64,000 nt of DNA from Alistipes sp. CAG:435 (GCA_000433355.1 FR893179.1:62001-126000), one strand, 5' to 3'; positions 24,257-33,781 are shown, counted from the first letter of the stretch. Notes: generated by a model not told the origin, from the letters alone. Made by a program: numbers and translations.

Positions 24257-24345
24257 TTTGTACAGGAGAGGGGCTTCTGGTGTACCAACGGTGGTGAAAC
24301 GGTGGGTTGGTACAGGGAATAGGGTTTTGGTGTACCGATTTTCGG
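24257..24345 (+). repeat. Degenerate ~50-bp intergenic repeats, second locus
   Basis: Two units starting TGTACAGG and GGTACAGGG contain GGCTTCTGGTGTACC or GGTTTTGGTGTACC. They resemble the units at 21828-21948. The 277 bp between the broken metallo-beta-lactamase gene and nifJ hold these and the nifJ terminator only. Confidence 0.5.
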
Positions 24346-24397
24346 CGAAGTGAGGACTTGTCGCGGAGCGGGGATATTCATTGGCACAGCAAAAAAT

Positions 24398-24429
24398 AAA
24401 AGAGTGACCGGAATGACCAGCCACTCTTT
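24398..24429 (-). terminator. Terminator of the fabD-nifJ transcript
   Basis: On the minus strand AAAGAGTGG and CACTCTTTT form a stem with an inner CTGG/CCGG pairing, followed by ATTTTTT. It lies 23 bases after the nifJ stop. Confidence 0.7.
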
Positions 24430-24451
24430 CTTTGAATATGTCAGCGGTACA

Positions 24452-27400
24452 CTACTTGCCGGCGAGGCGGGTGTAGGTGCCGTAACGTACTTTGGCGAAT
24501 TCCTCGGTGAGGCTCAGGAGCTCCTGGGCTCTGTCAGGGAACAGCTTGTAAAGGGATGCGAAACGAACCTCTCCCTTGAGGAAGTCCTGGAACTTGGTCC
24601 AGTCTGGCTCCTTGGAGTCGAGAGTGAACGGATTCTTTCCTTCAGCCTCAAGAGTAGGGTTGTACCTGTACAGGTGCCAGTAACCGCAGTCAACGGCAAG
24701 TTTCTCCTCCTTCTGGCTCAGACCCATACCAGCCTTCAGACCGTGGTTGATGCACGGAGCGTAGGCGATGATCAGGGATGGACCGTCGTAGGCCTCAGCC
24801 TCCTTTATGGCGTTGAGGTACTGTGCAGGGCTTGCACCCATGGCCACCTGTGCGACATAGACATAGCCATAGCTGATGGCCATCATGCCGAGATCCTTCT
24901 TGCGGATCTTCTTGCCTGAGGCGGCGAACTTGGCGATCGCGCCGGCAGGGGTTGACTTGGAGCTCTGTCCACCGGTGTTGGAGTAAACCTCGGTGTCGAG
25001 AACGAGCACGTTCACATTCTTGCCGGAGGCGAGGACGTGGTCGAGTCCGCCGTAGCCGATGTCGTAGGCCCAGCCGTCACCACCGAAGATCCACTGGCTG
25101 CGGGCAGGGATGAAGTGCTTGTAGTCAAGAAGTTTCTTGCAGTGAGGGCAGTCGGTCTTCTCCATGAGAGGAATGACCTTGTCAGCCACCTCGCGGGTGA
25201 TCTCACCGTTCTCCTTGTTCTCAAGCCACTGCCTGAACAGTGCCTTTACTTCATCCGGGCACTTGTCGCAGTCGAGGGCGGCGGTCATGAGGTTGGCCAC
25301 CGTCTCGCGGGCGCGGTCGGAGCCGATCTTCATTCCGAGACCGAACTCGGCGTTGTCCTCGAACAGGGAGTTCTGCCAAGCCGGGCCATGACCTTGGGCG
25401 TTGGTGCAATAAGGAGAAGCAGGGAATGACGCTCCGTAGATTGAAGAGCAACCTGTGGCGTTGGCGATCATCATCCTGTCACCGAAGAGCTGTGTGATGT
25501 TCTTGATGTAAGGGGTCTCACCGCAACCGGCGCAGGCACCGCTGAACTCGAACAGAGGCTGTGCGAACTGGGAGTTCTTGACATTGGCTGCCTTGTTGAC
25601 AACAGTGTCCTTGTAGCCTACCTTGGTGGCGAGCCAGTTGAAGTTGTCCTGCTCAGAGTGCTGGTCGAGGGCGGAAACCATTGTGAGGGCCTTCTCCTTC
25701 GCAGGGCAGACATCCACGCAGTTGCCGCAACCTGTACAGTCATCCACAGAGACTGAAAGGGCGAATGAATATTCCTTCAGAACGGCCTTGCCCTGTGCCT
25801 TCTTGAGTCCGGCAGGAGCCTTCTCGGCCTCTTCGGCTGTGAGCAGGAACGGACGGATGGCGGCGTGAGGGCAGACGAACGCGCAGGAGTTGCACTGGAT
25901 ACACTTGTCTGGATCCCAGCTTGGAACCATGACGGCGACTCCGCGCTTCTCGTAGGCTGACGTGCCGGCCGGCATCGTGCCGTCGGCGTAAGGCAGGAAG
26001 GCGCTGACAGGGAGTGAGTCTCCGTTCTGGGAGTTCACAACGTCGGCGATGTCCTTCACGAAAGCAGGAGCGAGGCGATCCTTGTTAGGGGTCTCGAACC
26101 TGGCCGAGATCTTCGCCCACTCGGCAGGGATGGCGACTTCGGTATATTCACCGCCACGGTCAACGGCGGCGAAGTTCATGTTCACCACATTCTCGCCCTT
26201 GTTGCCGTAGCTCTTCACGATCGCGTCCTTCATGTACTTGACGGCGTCCTCGTAAGGGATGATGCCGGTGATCTTGAAGAAAGCGGACTGGAGGATCGTG
26301 TTGGTCCTGTTGCCGAGTCCGATCTCAGCGGCGATCTTGGTGGCGTTGATGATGTAGAGCTTGATCTTCTTCTTGCCGATGACAGCCTTCACGTTGTCAG
26401 GGATCCTCTTGACGGTCTCTTCCTCGTCCCAGAGTGAGTTGAGGAGGAGGGTTCCTTTCTCCTTGATACCCTTGAGCACGTCATACTTGCTCAGGTAGGA
26501 AGGAACGTGGCAGGCCACGAAGTCAGGGGTGCTGACAAGATATGGAGCCTTGATCGGCTTGTCTCCGAAGCGGAGGTGAGAGCAGGTGTAGCCGCCGGAC
26601 TTCTTCGAGTCATAGTCGAAGTAGGCCTGGCAATATTTCTGCGTGTGGCTTCCGATGATCTTGATGGTGTTCTTGTTGGCGCCGACGGTGCCGTCGGATC
26701 CGAGTCCGTAGAACTTGCACTCGGTCGTGCCTGGCTTCACGATGGAAACCTCGCTCTTGATCGAGAGGGACTTGAATGTCACGTCATCGACGATGCCGAT
26801 GGTGAAGTCGTTCTTAGGCTCGTTGAGCTCAAGGTTGTCGTAAACGGCGACGATCTGGGCAGGAGTGGTGTCCTTTGAGGACAGTCCGTAGCGTCCGCCG
26901 ATGATCAGCGGAGAGTTGCTCTGTCCCTGGAACAGGGCCTTCACGTCAAGGTAGAGAGGCTCTCCGAGAGCTCCCGGCTCCTTGGTCCTGTCAAGGACGG
27001 CGATTCTCTTGACAGTCTTAGGAAGGACTTTCAGGAAATATTTCTCAGCGAAAGGCCTGTAGAGGTGAACGGTGACAAGACCGTACTTTCTGCCCTTCTT
27101 CGCGAGGTAGTCGATTGTCTCCTTGATGGTCTCGGTCACGGATCCCATGGCGACGATGATGTTCTCGGCGTCCGCGGCTCCGTAGTAGGTGAACGGACGG
27201 TACTCGCGACCGGTCATCTCGCTGATCTCACCCATGTAGCGGGCGACGATGTCCGGAACGGCGTTGTAGTAGTTGTTCCTTGACTCCACGGCTTGGAAGT
27301 AAACGTCTCCGTTCTGGGCGGTACCACGGGTGACAGGAGCGTCAGGATTGAGTGCCCTGTCACGGAAAGCCTTGAGGGACTTCTTGCTGACCATATTCTT

Positions 27401-27979
27401 GAGCTCTTCCTCGTCGAGAGCCTCGATCTTCTGGATCTCGTGCGATGTGCGGAATCCGTCGAAGAAGTGGAGGAAAGGAATGCTGGACTTGATCGCTGAG
27501 AGGTGAGCCACGGCGGCGAGGTCCTGAGCCTCCTGAACTGAACCGGAAGCGAGGAGTGCGAAGCCTGTCTGGCGGCAGGCCATCACGTCCTGATGGTCTC
27601 CGAAGATGGAGAGGGCATGTGATGCAAGCGCGCGGGCTGAGACATGGAAGACAGCCGGAAGCATTTCTCCGGCGATCTTGTACATGTTAGGGATCATAAG
27701 GAGAAGACCCTGTGAAGCTGTGTAGGTCGTGGTGAGGACACCGGCCTGGAGGGAGCCGTGCACTGCTCCGGAGGCACCGGCCTCACTTTCCAACTCTGTG
27801 ACACTTACTGTCTCGCCCCAGAGGTTCTTTTTCCCGTGGGCAGCCCATTCGTCAATGTTCTCTGCCATCGGAGAGGATGGTGTGATAGGGTAGATGCAGG
27901 CGTTCTCGCTGAAAAGATAAGCGACGTTCGCCACGGCAGTGTTACCATCACAAGTGATGAATTTCTTTTCTTTAGCCAT
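24452..27979 (-). CDS. nifJ: Pyruvate:ferredoxin (flavodoxin) oxidoreductase
   Basis: A full-length 1175-aa single-chain PFOR, which splits pyruvate and CoA to acetyl-CoA, CO2 and reduced ferredoxin. In order: TPP-pyrimidine domain (FSENACIYPITPSSPMAENI), CoA/transketolase C-terminal-like domain, gamma domain, two [4Fe-4S] motifs (CIQCNSCAFVCPH and CTGCGNCVDVCP), the proximal-cluster cysteines (SGACAGCGETPY) and the TPP-binding domain (GDGWAYDIGYGG). It marks an anaerobic or microaerobic lifestyle. It lies 23 bases after fabD on the same strand and is probably co-transcribed. It has very few GAATAT hexamers (about three in 3.5 kb), in line with strongly biased codon use and high expression. 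Confidence 0.97.
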   Translation of the reverse strand: MAKEKKFITCDGNTAVANVAYLFSENACIYPITPSSPMAENIDEWAAHGKKNLWGETVSVTELESEAGASGAVHGSLQAGVLTTTYTASQGLLLMIPNMYKIAGEMLPAVFHVSARALASHALSIFGDHQDVMACRQTGFALLASGSVQEAQDLAAVAHLSAIKSSIPFLHFFDGFRTSHEIQKIEALDEEELKNMVSKKSLKAFRDRALNPDAPVTRGTAQNGDVYFQAVESRNNYYNAVPDIVARYMGEISEMTGREYRPFTYYGAADAENIIVAMGSVTETIKETIDYLAKKGRKYGLVTVHLYRPFAEKYFLKVLPKTVKRIAVLDRTKEPGALGEPLYLDVKALFQGQSNSPLIIGGRYGLSSKDTTPAQIVAVYDNLELNEPKNDFTIGIVDDVTFKSLSIKSEVSIVKPGTTECKFYGLGSDGTVGANKNTIKIIGSHTQKYCQAYFDYDSKKSGGYTCSHLRFGDKPIKAPYLVSTPDFVACHVPSYLSKYDVLKGIKEKGTLLLNSLWDEEETVKRIPDNVKAVIGKKKIKLYIINATKIAAEIGLGNRTNTILQSAFFKITGIIPYEDAVKYMKDAIVKSYGNKGENVVNMNFAAVDRGGEYTEVAIPAEWAKISARFETPNKDRLAPAFVKDIADVVNSQNGDSLPVSAFLPYADGTMPAGTSAYEKRGVAVMVPSWDPDKCIQCNSCAFVCPHAAIRPFLLTAEEAEKAPAGLKKAQGKAVLKEYSFALSVSVDDCTGCGNCVDVCPAKEKALTMVSALDQHSEQDNFNWLATKVGYKDTVVNKAANVKNSQFAQPLFEFSGACAGCGETPYIKNITQLFGDRMMIANATGCSSIYGASFPASPYCTNAQGHGPAWQNSLFEDNAEFGLGMKIGSDRARETVANLMTAALDCDKCPDEVKALFRQWLENKENGEITREVADKVIPLMEKTDCPHCKKLLDYKHFIPARSQWIFGGDGWAYDIGYGGLDHVLASGKNVNVLVLDTEVYSNTGGQSSKSTPAGAIAKFAASGKKIRKKDLGMMAISYGYVYVAQVAMGASPAQYLNAIKEAEAYDGPSLIIAYAPCINHGLKAGMGLSQKEEKLAVDCGYWHLYRYNPTLEAEGKNPFTLDSKEPDWTKFQDFLKGEVRFASLYKLFPDRAQELLSLTEEFAKVRYGTYTRLAGK

Positions 27980-28002
27980 ATCGTTAACGTTATGTTAATA
28001 TA

Positions 28003-28896
28003 TTAGATTGTAGTCAAACCATCGATGGTGATTCCTTCGGTTCCGGCCGAAATTCTCTTCACCAAGCCTTGCAGGACAGTACCCGGGCCGATCTCCATGA
28101 AGTAGTCCGCTCCGTCCGCGAGCATATTCCTGACAGACTGGGTCCATCTCACCGGTGAGGTGAGCTGGGCGAGGAGGTTCTTCTTGATGGTCTGCGGGTC
28201 TGTGACGGCCTGTGCGCTGACGTTCTGGTAGATCGGGCAGATAGGTTCCACGATCCTGGTCTCCTCGATCGCCCTTCCGAGCTCGATGCGCGCCGGCTCC
28301 ATAAGAGGGGAGTGGAACGCTCCGCTGACGGCGAGAGGAAGAGCTCTCTTCGCACCTTCGGCCTTGGCTTTCTCACAGGCCTGCTCCACGGCGGTCTTCT
28401 CGCCGGAGATCACGACCTGGCCTCCGCAGTTGTAGTTGGCCGGGATCACGATGCCATCGCATGAGGAGCAGATCTCCTCGACCTTCTCGTCCGGCAGCCC
28501 GACGATGGCGGCCATCGTCCCCGGCACCTTCTCGCAGCAGAGCTGCATCTGGGTGGCACGGATATAGACAAGACGAAGGGCATCCTCGAAACTGATGGCT
28601 TCCGCGGCGGCAAGTGCGGAAAATTCACCAAGAGAATGCCCTGCGACCATATCAGGTCTGAATCCTTCGTAGCACTTCGCCAGAACGACGGAGTGCAGGA
28701 ATATTGCCGGTTGTGTGACGCGTGTTGCCTTGAGGTCATCCGGCGTGCCCTCAAACATTATGTCAGTGATTCTGAATCCAAGTATGTCATTCGCCTTCTC
28801 GAGCAATTCCTTGCCTTTGGCGTTTCCCTCGTAAAGCGCTTTCGCCATACCTGGGAACTGGGAACCCTGACCGGGAAATACGTATGCTTTTTTCAT
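28003..28896 (-). CDS. fabD: Malonyl-CoA:ACP transacylase
   Basis: A 297-aa FabD from the ATG at 28896 (MKKAYVFPGQGSQFPGMAKA); an upstream TTG would add three residues. The oxyanion motif GQGSQ and nucleophile elbow GHSLGEFSA are intact, and the active-site histidine is in GAFHSPLM. It loads malonate on acyl carrier protein for fatty-acid synthesis. It is followed closely by nifJ, which makes acetyl-CoA, so the two may share a transcript. No other fab gene is adjacent. Confidence 0.95.
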   Translation of the reverse strand: MKKAYVFPGQGSQFPGMAKALYEGNAKGKELLEKANDILGFRITDIMFEGTPDDLKATRVTQPAIFLHSVVLAKCYEGFRPDMVAGHSLGEFSALAAAEAISFEDALRLVYIRATQMQLCCEKVPGTMAAIVGLPDEKVEEICSSCDGIVIPANYNCGGQVVISGEKTAVEQACEKAKAEGAKRALPLAVSGAFHSPLMEPARIELGRAIEETRIVEPICPIYQNVSAQAVTDPQTIKKNLLAQLTSPVRWTQSVRNMLADGADYFMEIGPGTVLQGLVKRISAGTEGITIDGLTTI

Positions 28897-29027
28897 AATA
28901 CGCAAAAATAAGATTTATTATTGGATTATCCGAATATTAAAGGCTCTTTTATGGCCTTAAAAAACATATTTTTCCGCACAAAAAATATCTTTCCGCGAAA
29001 GATTTGCCAAAGATTTGTCAAAAATTC

Positions 29028-29055
29028 TTGTTTTGCCATTTATTTGTTATTTTTG
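29028..29055 (+). promoter_or_regulatory. Promoter of tRNA-Arg
   Basis: TATTTTTG at 29048-29055 matches TAnnTTTG. A TTG lies 17 bases upstream (29028-29030), slightly short of the usual 19-20. The tRNA starts 31 bases downstream. Confidence 0.4.
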
Positions 29056-29086
29056 TAATCTGATTGCGTGAAACCGCAAGAATGAT

Positions 29087-29158
29087 GCCCCTGTAGTCTA
29101 ATGGATAGAATTTCGGATTCCGGTTCCGACGATTTGGGTTCGATTCCCAACGGGGGTA
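29087..29158 (+). tRNA. tRNA-Arg (anticodon CCG)
   Basis: A 72-nt cloverleaf. The acceptor stem GCCCCTG pairs with CGGGGGT, the D-loop contains AATGGAT, the anticodon stem TCGGA/TCCGA encloses loop TTCCGGT with anticodon CCG, and the T-stem TTGGG/CCCAA encloses TTCGATT. The discriminator is A, and CCA is not encoded. A20 in the D-loop is an arginine identity element. It reads CGG codons. Confidence 0.95.
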
Positions 29159-29211
29159 CAAGTAGGAATAAACTTTCATATCTCATTGGATATGAATCAA
29201 CCGCTCATATT

Positions 29212-29802
29212 ATGAAAAGAATTCTAATCTCTCTCGCGGCTGCGATTTTTGCTTTTGTTCCGTTGGTGTCGGCTCAGACACCGGAATCTCGTAATGAAAT
29301 AACGCTTGGCTACGGCAGGGTCACAGTTGTGGATGTGGCTCATGTGGCCGGCGGGGTTTTCGCCACGGCTTTCACGGCCGGTTACGCCCGTTTTGACAAC
29401 TTCCGGTCATACGGGTCTGTCAATCTTGAATATTACAGAGTCCTCAACAAGACTTTTTCCGTGGGGGCGGCAGTCTCTTGGTTCGGTGGCACCGCAGATG
29501 AACTGAACAAGGACAACGTGAAGGTCGGCAACGCTGACTATAGCGGATTCGCTGTGATGCCTGCGGCGAAGGCTTTCTGGTTCAGAAAACCGCATGTCGC
29601 CATGTACTCAAAGCTTGCGGCCGGAGTCACGCTGCTGGACGATTACGACGAGGAGGCGGACTCGCATTCGTTCGACCCGTATTGGGCCGCGCAGGTCACC
29701 CTTGCCGGAGTGCAGTTCGGAGGAGAGCGATTCCGTGGTTTTGTGGAGGCCGGGGCTGGAATGCAAGGCCTTGTGCTGGCCGGGTTGAGCGTTTCCTTCT
29801 AA
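29212..29802 (+). CDS. Outer-membrane beta-barrel-like protein
   Basis: A 196-aa exported protein: signal peptide (MKRILISLAAAIFAFVPLVS, cleaved after AQT) followed by alternating amphipathic strands rich in Gly/Tyr/Phe (ITLGYGRVTVVDVAHVAGG, NLEYYRVLNKTFSVGAAVSW) and a C-terminal phenylalanine (LAGLSVSF) as in outer-membrane barrels. An in-frame start inside the tRNA (29101) is not credible; the ATG at 29212 gives the signal peptide. Function unknown. It directly follows tRNA-Arg, possibly on a read-through transcript. Confidence 0.75.
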   Translation: MKRILISLAAAIFAFVPLVSAQTPESRNEITLGYGRVTVVDVAHVAGGVFATAFTAGYARFDNFRSYGSVNLEYYRVLNKTFSVGAAVSWFGGTADELNKDNVKVGNADYSGFAVMPAAKAFWFRKPHVAMYSKLAAGVTLLDDYDEEADSHSFDPYWAAQVTLAGVQFGGERFRGFVEAGAGMQGLVLAGLSVSF

Positions 29803-29824
29803 AAGGAATATGACAGCAAAAGAA

Positions 29825-29855
29825 AGAGAGGCCTGCCTTTTGGGGAGACCTCTCT
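29825..29855 (-). terminator. Hairpin terminator of the S9 peptidase gene
   Basis: AGAGAGG and CCTCTCT pair across a 17-base loop. On the minus strand the stem is followed by TTCTTTTG, so it best serves the S9 gene ending at 29878. Confidence 0.55.
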
Positions 29856-29877
29856 CATTAGTTGGTTAAAACCTGAT

Positions 29878-32139
29878 CTACTTACACCAGCGGTCAAGCC
29901 AGTCGAAGTAGCTGCGGTGCCAGAACAGCGCGTTCTGCGGCTGGAGAATCCAGTGGTTCTCCTCCGGGAACACGATCAGCTTGGACGGAACTCCCATCAT
30001 CTGGGCGGTGTTGAACGCGGCCATACCCTGATCGTAAGGGATGCGGTAGTCCATCATGCCGTGGATGCAGAGGATCGGAGTGTGCCACTTGGCCACGTTC
30101 ACGTCAGGAGAGTTGGCGTAATGGCGCCTGGCCTTGGCGGCGTCGCTCCACGGCGAGCCGGCCTGCTGGATGCCGCCGAATGTCTTGCCGTCGCCGCGCG
30201 GACCCTTCTCGCCGGCGGTGTAGGAATATTCAGAAAGTCCGCCGTTGTCGAAGTTCGCGAACCAAAGTTCCTCTGTCTCGTAGTACATGTACTTCTCGTC
30301 GAAGATTCCGGCGTGAGCGATGAAGCAGTCATAGACATTGCCGTGGATTCCGGCCATGTAATAGACGCTGAATCCGCCGTAGGAGGCTCCACAGCCAGCA
30401 AGTTTGCCGACATAAGGTTCAGCCTTGAGCTCCTTGGCCGCGCTGAGGTAGTCCTGCATATTCTGACCGATGTAGTCGCCGCTGATCTGCTCGCACCATT
30501 CCTGACCGAACGCGGTCGTGCCTCGGCGGTTGGGAAGAATCACGATGTAGCCTTGGTTGGCCATGAGACGGTAGTTCCAGCGGTAGCTCCAGCCCTGGCT
30601 CAAAGTACCTTGAGGTCCGCCAAGGAATATCTCGATGGCAGGATACACCTTTGTAGAATCGAACTTGGGAGGATAGAGTACCCAGGTGAGCATCTTCTTC
30701 CCGTCAGTGGTCTTGATCCAGCGTTCACGCGTCTCGTAGGCTGTCAATTGGCCGATGATGCCTCCGTTCTCATCGGTGATCCTGCTGACCGATCCGTCAG
30801 TCTCGTTCACGGCCACGAGTTCGGTAGGGAACTCCATCGAACAGTAACTTGCGAGCAGGGTGCTGTCAACGATGGCGAACGGAGAGTTGAAATCGTACCA
30901 TGCATCGTCCGGAGTGATTCTCTTGATTTCGGAGTCGGCCACCTTCACGTTGCAGATTGCTTGAAGTCCCTCGATCAGGGAATTGAAATAGATGCTCTTG
31001 GAGTCCGCCGCCCAGACAGGGCCGCCTGCGTTGTACTTGAAATCAGCGGTGAGGTCACGGATTCCATTTATGTGAGGGATGGCGGATTGTCCATCGGAGG
31101 AAGCCTCCGCGTCAGCCAGCTCGGCGACCATAAGGCGAACCTTGTCGGCCTCGTATCCGTTGCGCTCCATGCTCAGCCAGGCGATCTGCTTCCCGTCCGG
31201 GCTCCAGACCGGATCAGTGTCATAGCCGCCGGCCATCGGAATCTGGACGGTCTCGCCTGTCAGGATGCTGTAGATGTAGATCTCCGTGTCTGTTGAGAAG
31301 GCATATTCACGACCCGTCTCAACCTTTTTGCAGGAATAAGCCACATAGTGTCCGTCAGGACTCCAGCAAAGCTGCTCGATGCCGCTCATAGGCTCCAGTG
31401 GCAGTTCGTACCTGCCCGCTCCCTCCGCGAGTATATTCATTGAATTGTCTTCTGTGACCTTGGCGCCGAGCGGTGCCACGTATGTCTGCGGCCTTTCGGT
31501 CGTCCAATGGTCCCAGTGGCGGTACATAAGGTCTTCCGTGACGTAGGCCTGCGCCTTGTCCAGTTTCTCGTCGAAATCCTTAGGCGTCTTCACCGCTCCC
31601 GGAATGGTGCTGGTGTAGAGAACCTGTGTCTGGTCCGGACTGAGGGAGAACTCTCCGATTCCGGCTTTCACATCGCTAAGCTGCTTCTTTGCTGAGAGTG
31701 AGGCCTTTCCGTCAACGATAGAGATGGCGGCATTGTAAAGCTGACCGCCCTGAAGGTAGTAGATGGACTTTCCGTCCAGACTCCAGCGGGCGTTGCTTAC
31801 GCTCTTGCCTTCGGCTGTCAATTGGATCTTGTCCCCGAATGAAAGCGATCCGTCATCATTCTTGATAACCTCGCCAAGAAACAGGTTCCTGCACGAGCGG
31901 TTTTCCTCGATGGAAGTGTAGCTGACTCCGTAGAGGATCCAATGTCCGTCCGGAGACAGTTGCGGATCTGACAGGCGACCAAGTGACAGAAGCGCTTCCG
32001 GAGTCATCCTTCCGTCCTCGATCTTGATGTCGGACGGGCCTATGTACCCGTTGTCCGCCTGTGTTTCGTTTTTCTGTGTACAACTCATCATTGTAATCAG
32101 TGCCGCCGCCACGAGGGCGGCCTTTCCATTGTTTATCAT
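29878..32139 (-). CDS. S9-family prolyl oligopeptidase-like lipoprotein
   Basis: A 753-aa serine peptidase of the DPP4/acylaminoacyl-peptidase type. The N-terminus is a lipoprotein signal (AALVAAALITMMSC). Residues about 45-480 are a beta-propeller with WD40-like TolB repeats (SLDGKSIYYL, WSPDGHYVAYSC, WSPDGKQIAWLSM). The C-terminal alpha/beta-hydrolase has the nucleophile in GASYGGF, Asp in HGMMDYRIP and His in PEENHWI. It likely trims dipeptides or oligopeptides outside the cytoplasm. It starts 6 bases after the WYL regulator gene on the same strand, so the regulator probably controls it or shares its signal. Confidence 0.93.
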   Translation of the reverse strand: MINNGKAALVAAALITMMSCTQKNETQADNGYIGPSDIKIEDGRMTPEALLSLGRLSDPQLSPDGHWILYGVSYTSIEENRSCRNLFLGEVIKNDDGSLSFGDKIQLTAEGKSVSNARWSLDGKSIYYLQGGQLYNAAISIVDGKASLSAKKQLSDVKAGIGEFSLSPDQTQVLYTSTIPGAVKTPKDFDEKLDKAQAYVTEDLMYRHWDHWTTERPQTYVAPLGAKVTEDNSMNILAEGAGRYELPLEPMSGIEQLCWSPDGHYVAYSCKKVETGREYAFSTDTEIYIYSILTGETVQIPMAGGYDTDPVWSPDGKQIAWLSMERNGYEADKVRLMVAELADAEASSDGQSAIPHINGIRDLTADFKYNAGGPVWAADSKSIYFNSLIEGLQAICNVKVADSEIKRITPDDAWYDFNSPFAIVDSTLLASYCSMEFPTELVAVNETDGSVSRITDENGGIIGQLTAYETRERWIKTTDGKKMLTWVLYPPKFDSTKVYPAIEIFLGGPQGTLSQGWSYRWNYRLMANQGYIVILPNRRGTTAFGQEWCEQISGDYIGQNMQDYLSAAKELKAEPYVGKLAGCGASYGGFSVYYMAGIHGNVYDCFIAHAGIFDEKYMYYETEELWFANFDNGGLSEYSYTAGEKGPRGDGKTFGGIQQAGSPWSDAAKARRHYANSPDVNVAKWHTPILCIHGMMDYRIPYDQGMAAFNTAQMMGVPSKLIVFPEENHWILQPQNALFWHRSYFDWLDRWCK

Positions 32140-32144
32140 AAATA

Positions 32145-33083
32145 TTATAAGTATTGTTTATACGCTTTCTCAAGTTCTTCCCTGACTTCCTGTCTTACGG
32201 ATTCCGGCTCGAGCACCTCCAGCCTTCCGGCGTGGCGGCAGAACTCCATCGTCAGGTTACGGTTCGGAATGACACGGATCCTGAATATTCTTCCGCCTCC
32301 CTTGGCCGCGCCTTCCTCTACCTGCGACCGGTGGACGGGCAGATCCCGAAGATATCTTGCCTCCTCGTCTGTCACCTTGAAACGGATCGTGACCGGCTTC
32401 TGCCCGGGCCTCGGGAAATATATTCCATAACTTTGGCTGAATATTCTCTCCACGTCGAAGTCTTTAGGCATCTTGAAAGGCACGTCTGTCACTTTCAGCG
32501 AGGTGATCCGGTCAAGGCCATATACCCTCCAAGCACTCATGTCGTGGTTTCCTGTCTCAGCCAAGGCCCTTTCGTGGCAAAAAGCCACAAGGTACCATCT
32601 CTTCTCATGCTCTTTGACCGCTAACGGCTGAATATGAAGGTTCTCCGAAGAGTCGGAGGTGTATTTCCCATAGGCGATCTCCAGCTCTTTCCCATCTTCC
32701 ATCGCCTGCATTATCGCCGTGAGGTACTTTTGCCCGGATGGTATCTCCTCCACGCTTACCCTGCCGGAGAGACGTTCCTTTCCCAGTGAAAGCAGATTGT
32801 TGACCGTGAATGTGTTGACAAGCCATCCGATGCTTTCGTCGTTGTCCAGGACATCGCCGCTGTACGGGATGAGATAGCGGCTCGTGCTCCTGTCGCATTC
32901 GATGTCGATCCCGAAAAGATCCGCCACCGCGAGCCTGTGGTTGTTGAATGTCCTTCTGGAATATGACTGGCCGAACCTTCCCGAATACTTCACATTAAGT
33001 TCCTTGAAGGTCAGACCGCCACCACCTGCGGCGATGAGGCTTTGAACGAGCCAGATATATTTCCCGATCAATTCTGAAACCAT
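32145..33083 (-). CDS. WYL-domain transcriptional regulator
   Basis: A 312-aa protein. A helical N-terminal region (about residues 1-80, SYSRRTFNNHRLAVADLFGI) is a winged-helix-like DNA-binding part, followed by a WYL ligand-sensing domain (LQPLAVKEHEKRWYLVAFCH) and a C-terminal WCX-type extension. WYL regulators respond to nucleotides or oligonucleotides and often control DNA-repair or defence genes; here the partner is the S9 peptidase 5 bases downstream. A TATATTTG box lies at 33109-33116. Confidence 0.88.
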   Translation of the reverse strand: MVSELIGKYIWLVQSLIAAGGGGLTFKELNVKYSGRFGQSYSRRTFNNHRLAVADLFGIDIECDRSTSRYLIPYSGDVLDNDESIGWLVNTFTVNNLLSLGKERLSGRVSVEEIPSGQKYLTAIMQAMEDGKELEIAYGKYTSDSSENLHIQPLAVKEHEKRWYLVAFCHERALAETGNHDMSAWRVYGLDRITSLKVTDVPFKMPKDFDVERIFSQSYGIYFPRPGQKPVTIRFKVTDEEARYLRDLPVHRSQVEEGAAKGGGRIFRIRVIPNRNLTMEFCRHAGRLEVLEPESVRQEVREELEKAYKQYL

Positions 33084-33108
33084 TGCGTTGTGCTTCTTTT
33101 CGGCACAT

Positions 33109-33116
33109 CAAATATA
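33109..33116 (-). promoter_or_regulatory. -7 element of the WYL-S9 operon
   Basis: TATATTTG on the minus strand, 26 bases before the ATG at 33083. Confidence 0.5.
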
Positions 33117-33304
33117 GCAAACAAAAAGTAATTTAACCCTGATTTGGCTTGTTGTTTTGAAATTTTTCACATCTTTGCACTTGAAAATCGCTCTTGTTCC
33201 AAGCAAGGGATTTGATTTTGGGGATTTGGTAAACGGTAGGAGATAAATAGTCTCATCCCATGTAACTTATTTTTTGAAGGTTACTAAGCAGATTTGCGGT
33301 TGAA

Positions 33305-33760
33305 ATGATGAAAGTTGGAATGAATATGTTTGTAAAGACGTTGGCGCTGCCATTTCTGGTGGCTCCGATCTTTGTCTCGTGTATGGTTGATGATCCTGAA
33401 GACAAGTTCGATTTCTCATCTGACGGGCAGCCGATAGCCAACTATCAGATCATGGGCAAGGTCTCAGATGAGGATGGAAAGCCAATCAACGGAATCCGGG
33501 TCATAGCCGATTACAGTACCGATGTCATCTATCGCGCCGACACCCTCTATACTGATCAGGAAGGTGAATATTCCAAATTCATGTCGATCCCCCGCGTGGA
33601 TAAATTCTACATGTCATTCACCGACATCGACGGTCAGGCGAACGGCGGTGAGTTCGGGCCGAAATCCGAATATGTCACTCCGGTTCGCACCGAGATCTCA
33701 AGCGGCCATTTCGGCGGCTCCTATGTCATCTCGTTCAACGCCACGCTCAAAAAGAAATGA
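33305..33760 (+). CDS. Small lipoprotein with carboxypeptidase-regulatory-like domain
   Basis: A 151-aa lipoprotein: signal and lipobox (LALPFLVAPIFVSC), then an acidic linker and a transthyretin-like beta-sandwich (YQIMGKVSDEDGKPINGIRV, TDQEGEYSKF). It resembles the putative lipoproteins often found beside radical SAM genes in Bacteroidales; no radical SAM gene is adjacent here, although a SPASM fragment lies at 677-898. ATGs at 33305 and 33308 are equivalent. Location at the cell envelope is likely; function unknown. Confidence 0.7.
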   Translation: MMKVGMNMFVKTLALPFLVAPIFVSCMVDDPEDKFDFSSDGQPIANYQIMGKVSDEDGKPINGIRVIADYSTDVIYRADTLYTDQEGEYSKFMSIPRVDKFYMSFTDIDGQANGGEFGPKSEYVTPVRTEISSGHFGGSYVISFNATLKKK

Positions 33761-33781
33761 TGTGAAGGATGGTGGATTAAG

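Noticed and set aside
29101..29211. Upstream start of the barrel-like protein inside tRNA-Arg
   Set aside because: The extension would overlap the tRNA and precede the signal peptide; ATG 29212 gives a normal exported protein.
29917..31296. 459-codon plus-strand frame opposite the S9 peptidase gene
   Set aside because: The minus strand encodes an S9 peptidase with all catalytic motifs; the opposite frame has no motif and is a codon-bias shadow.
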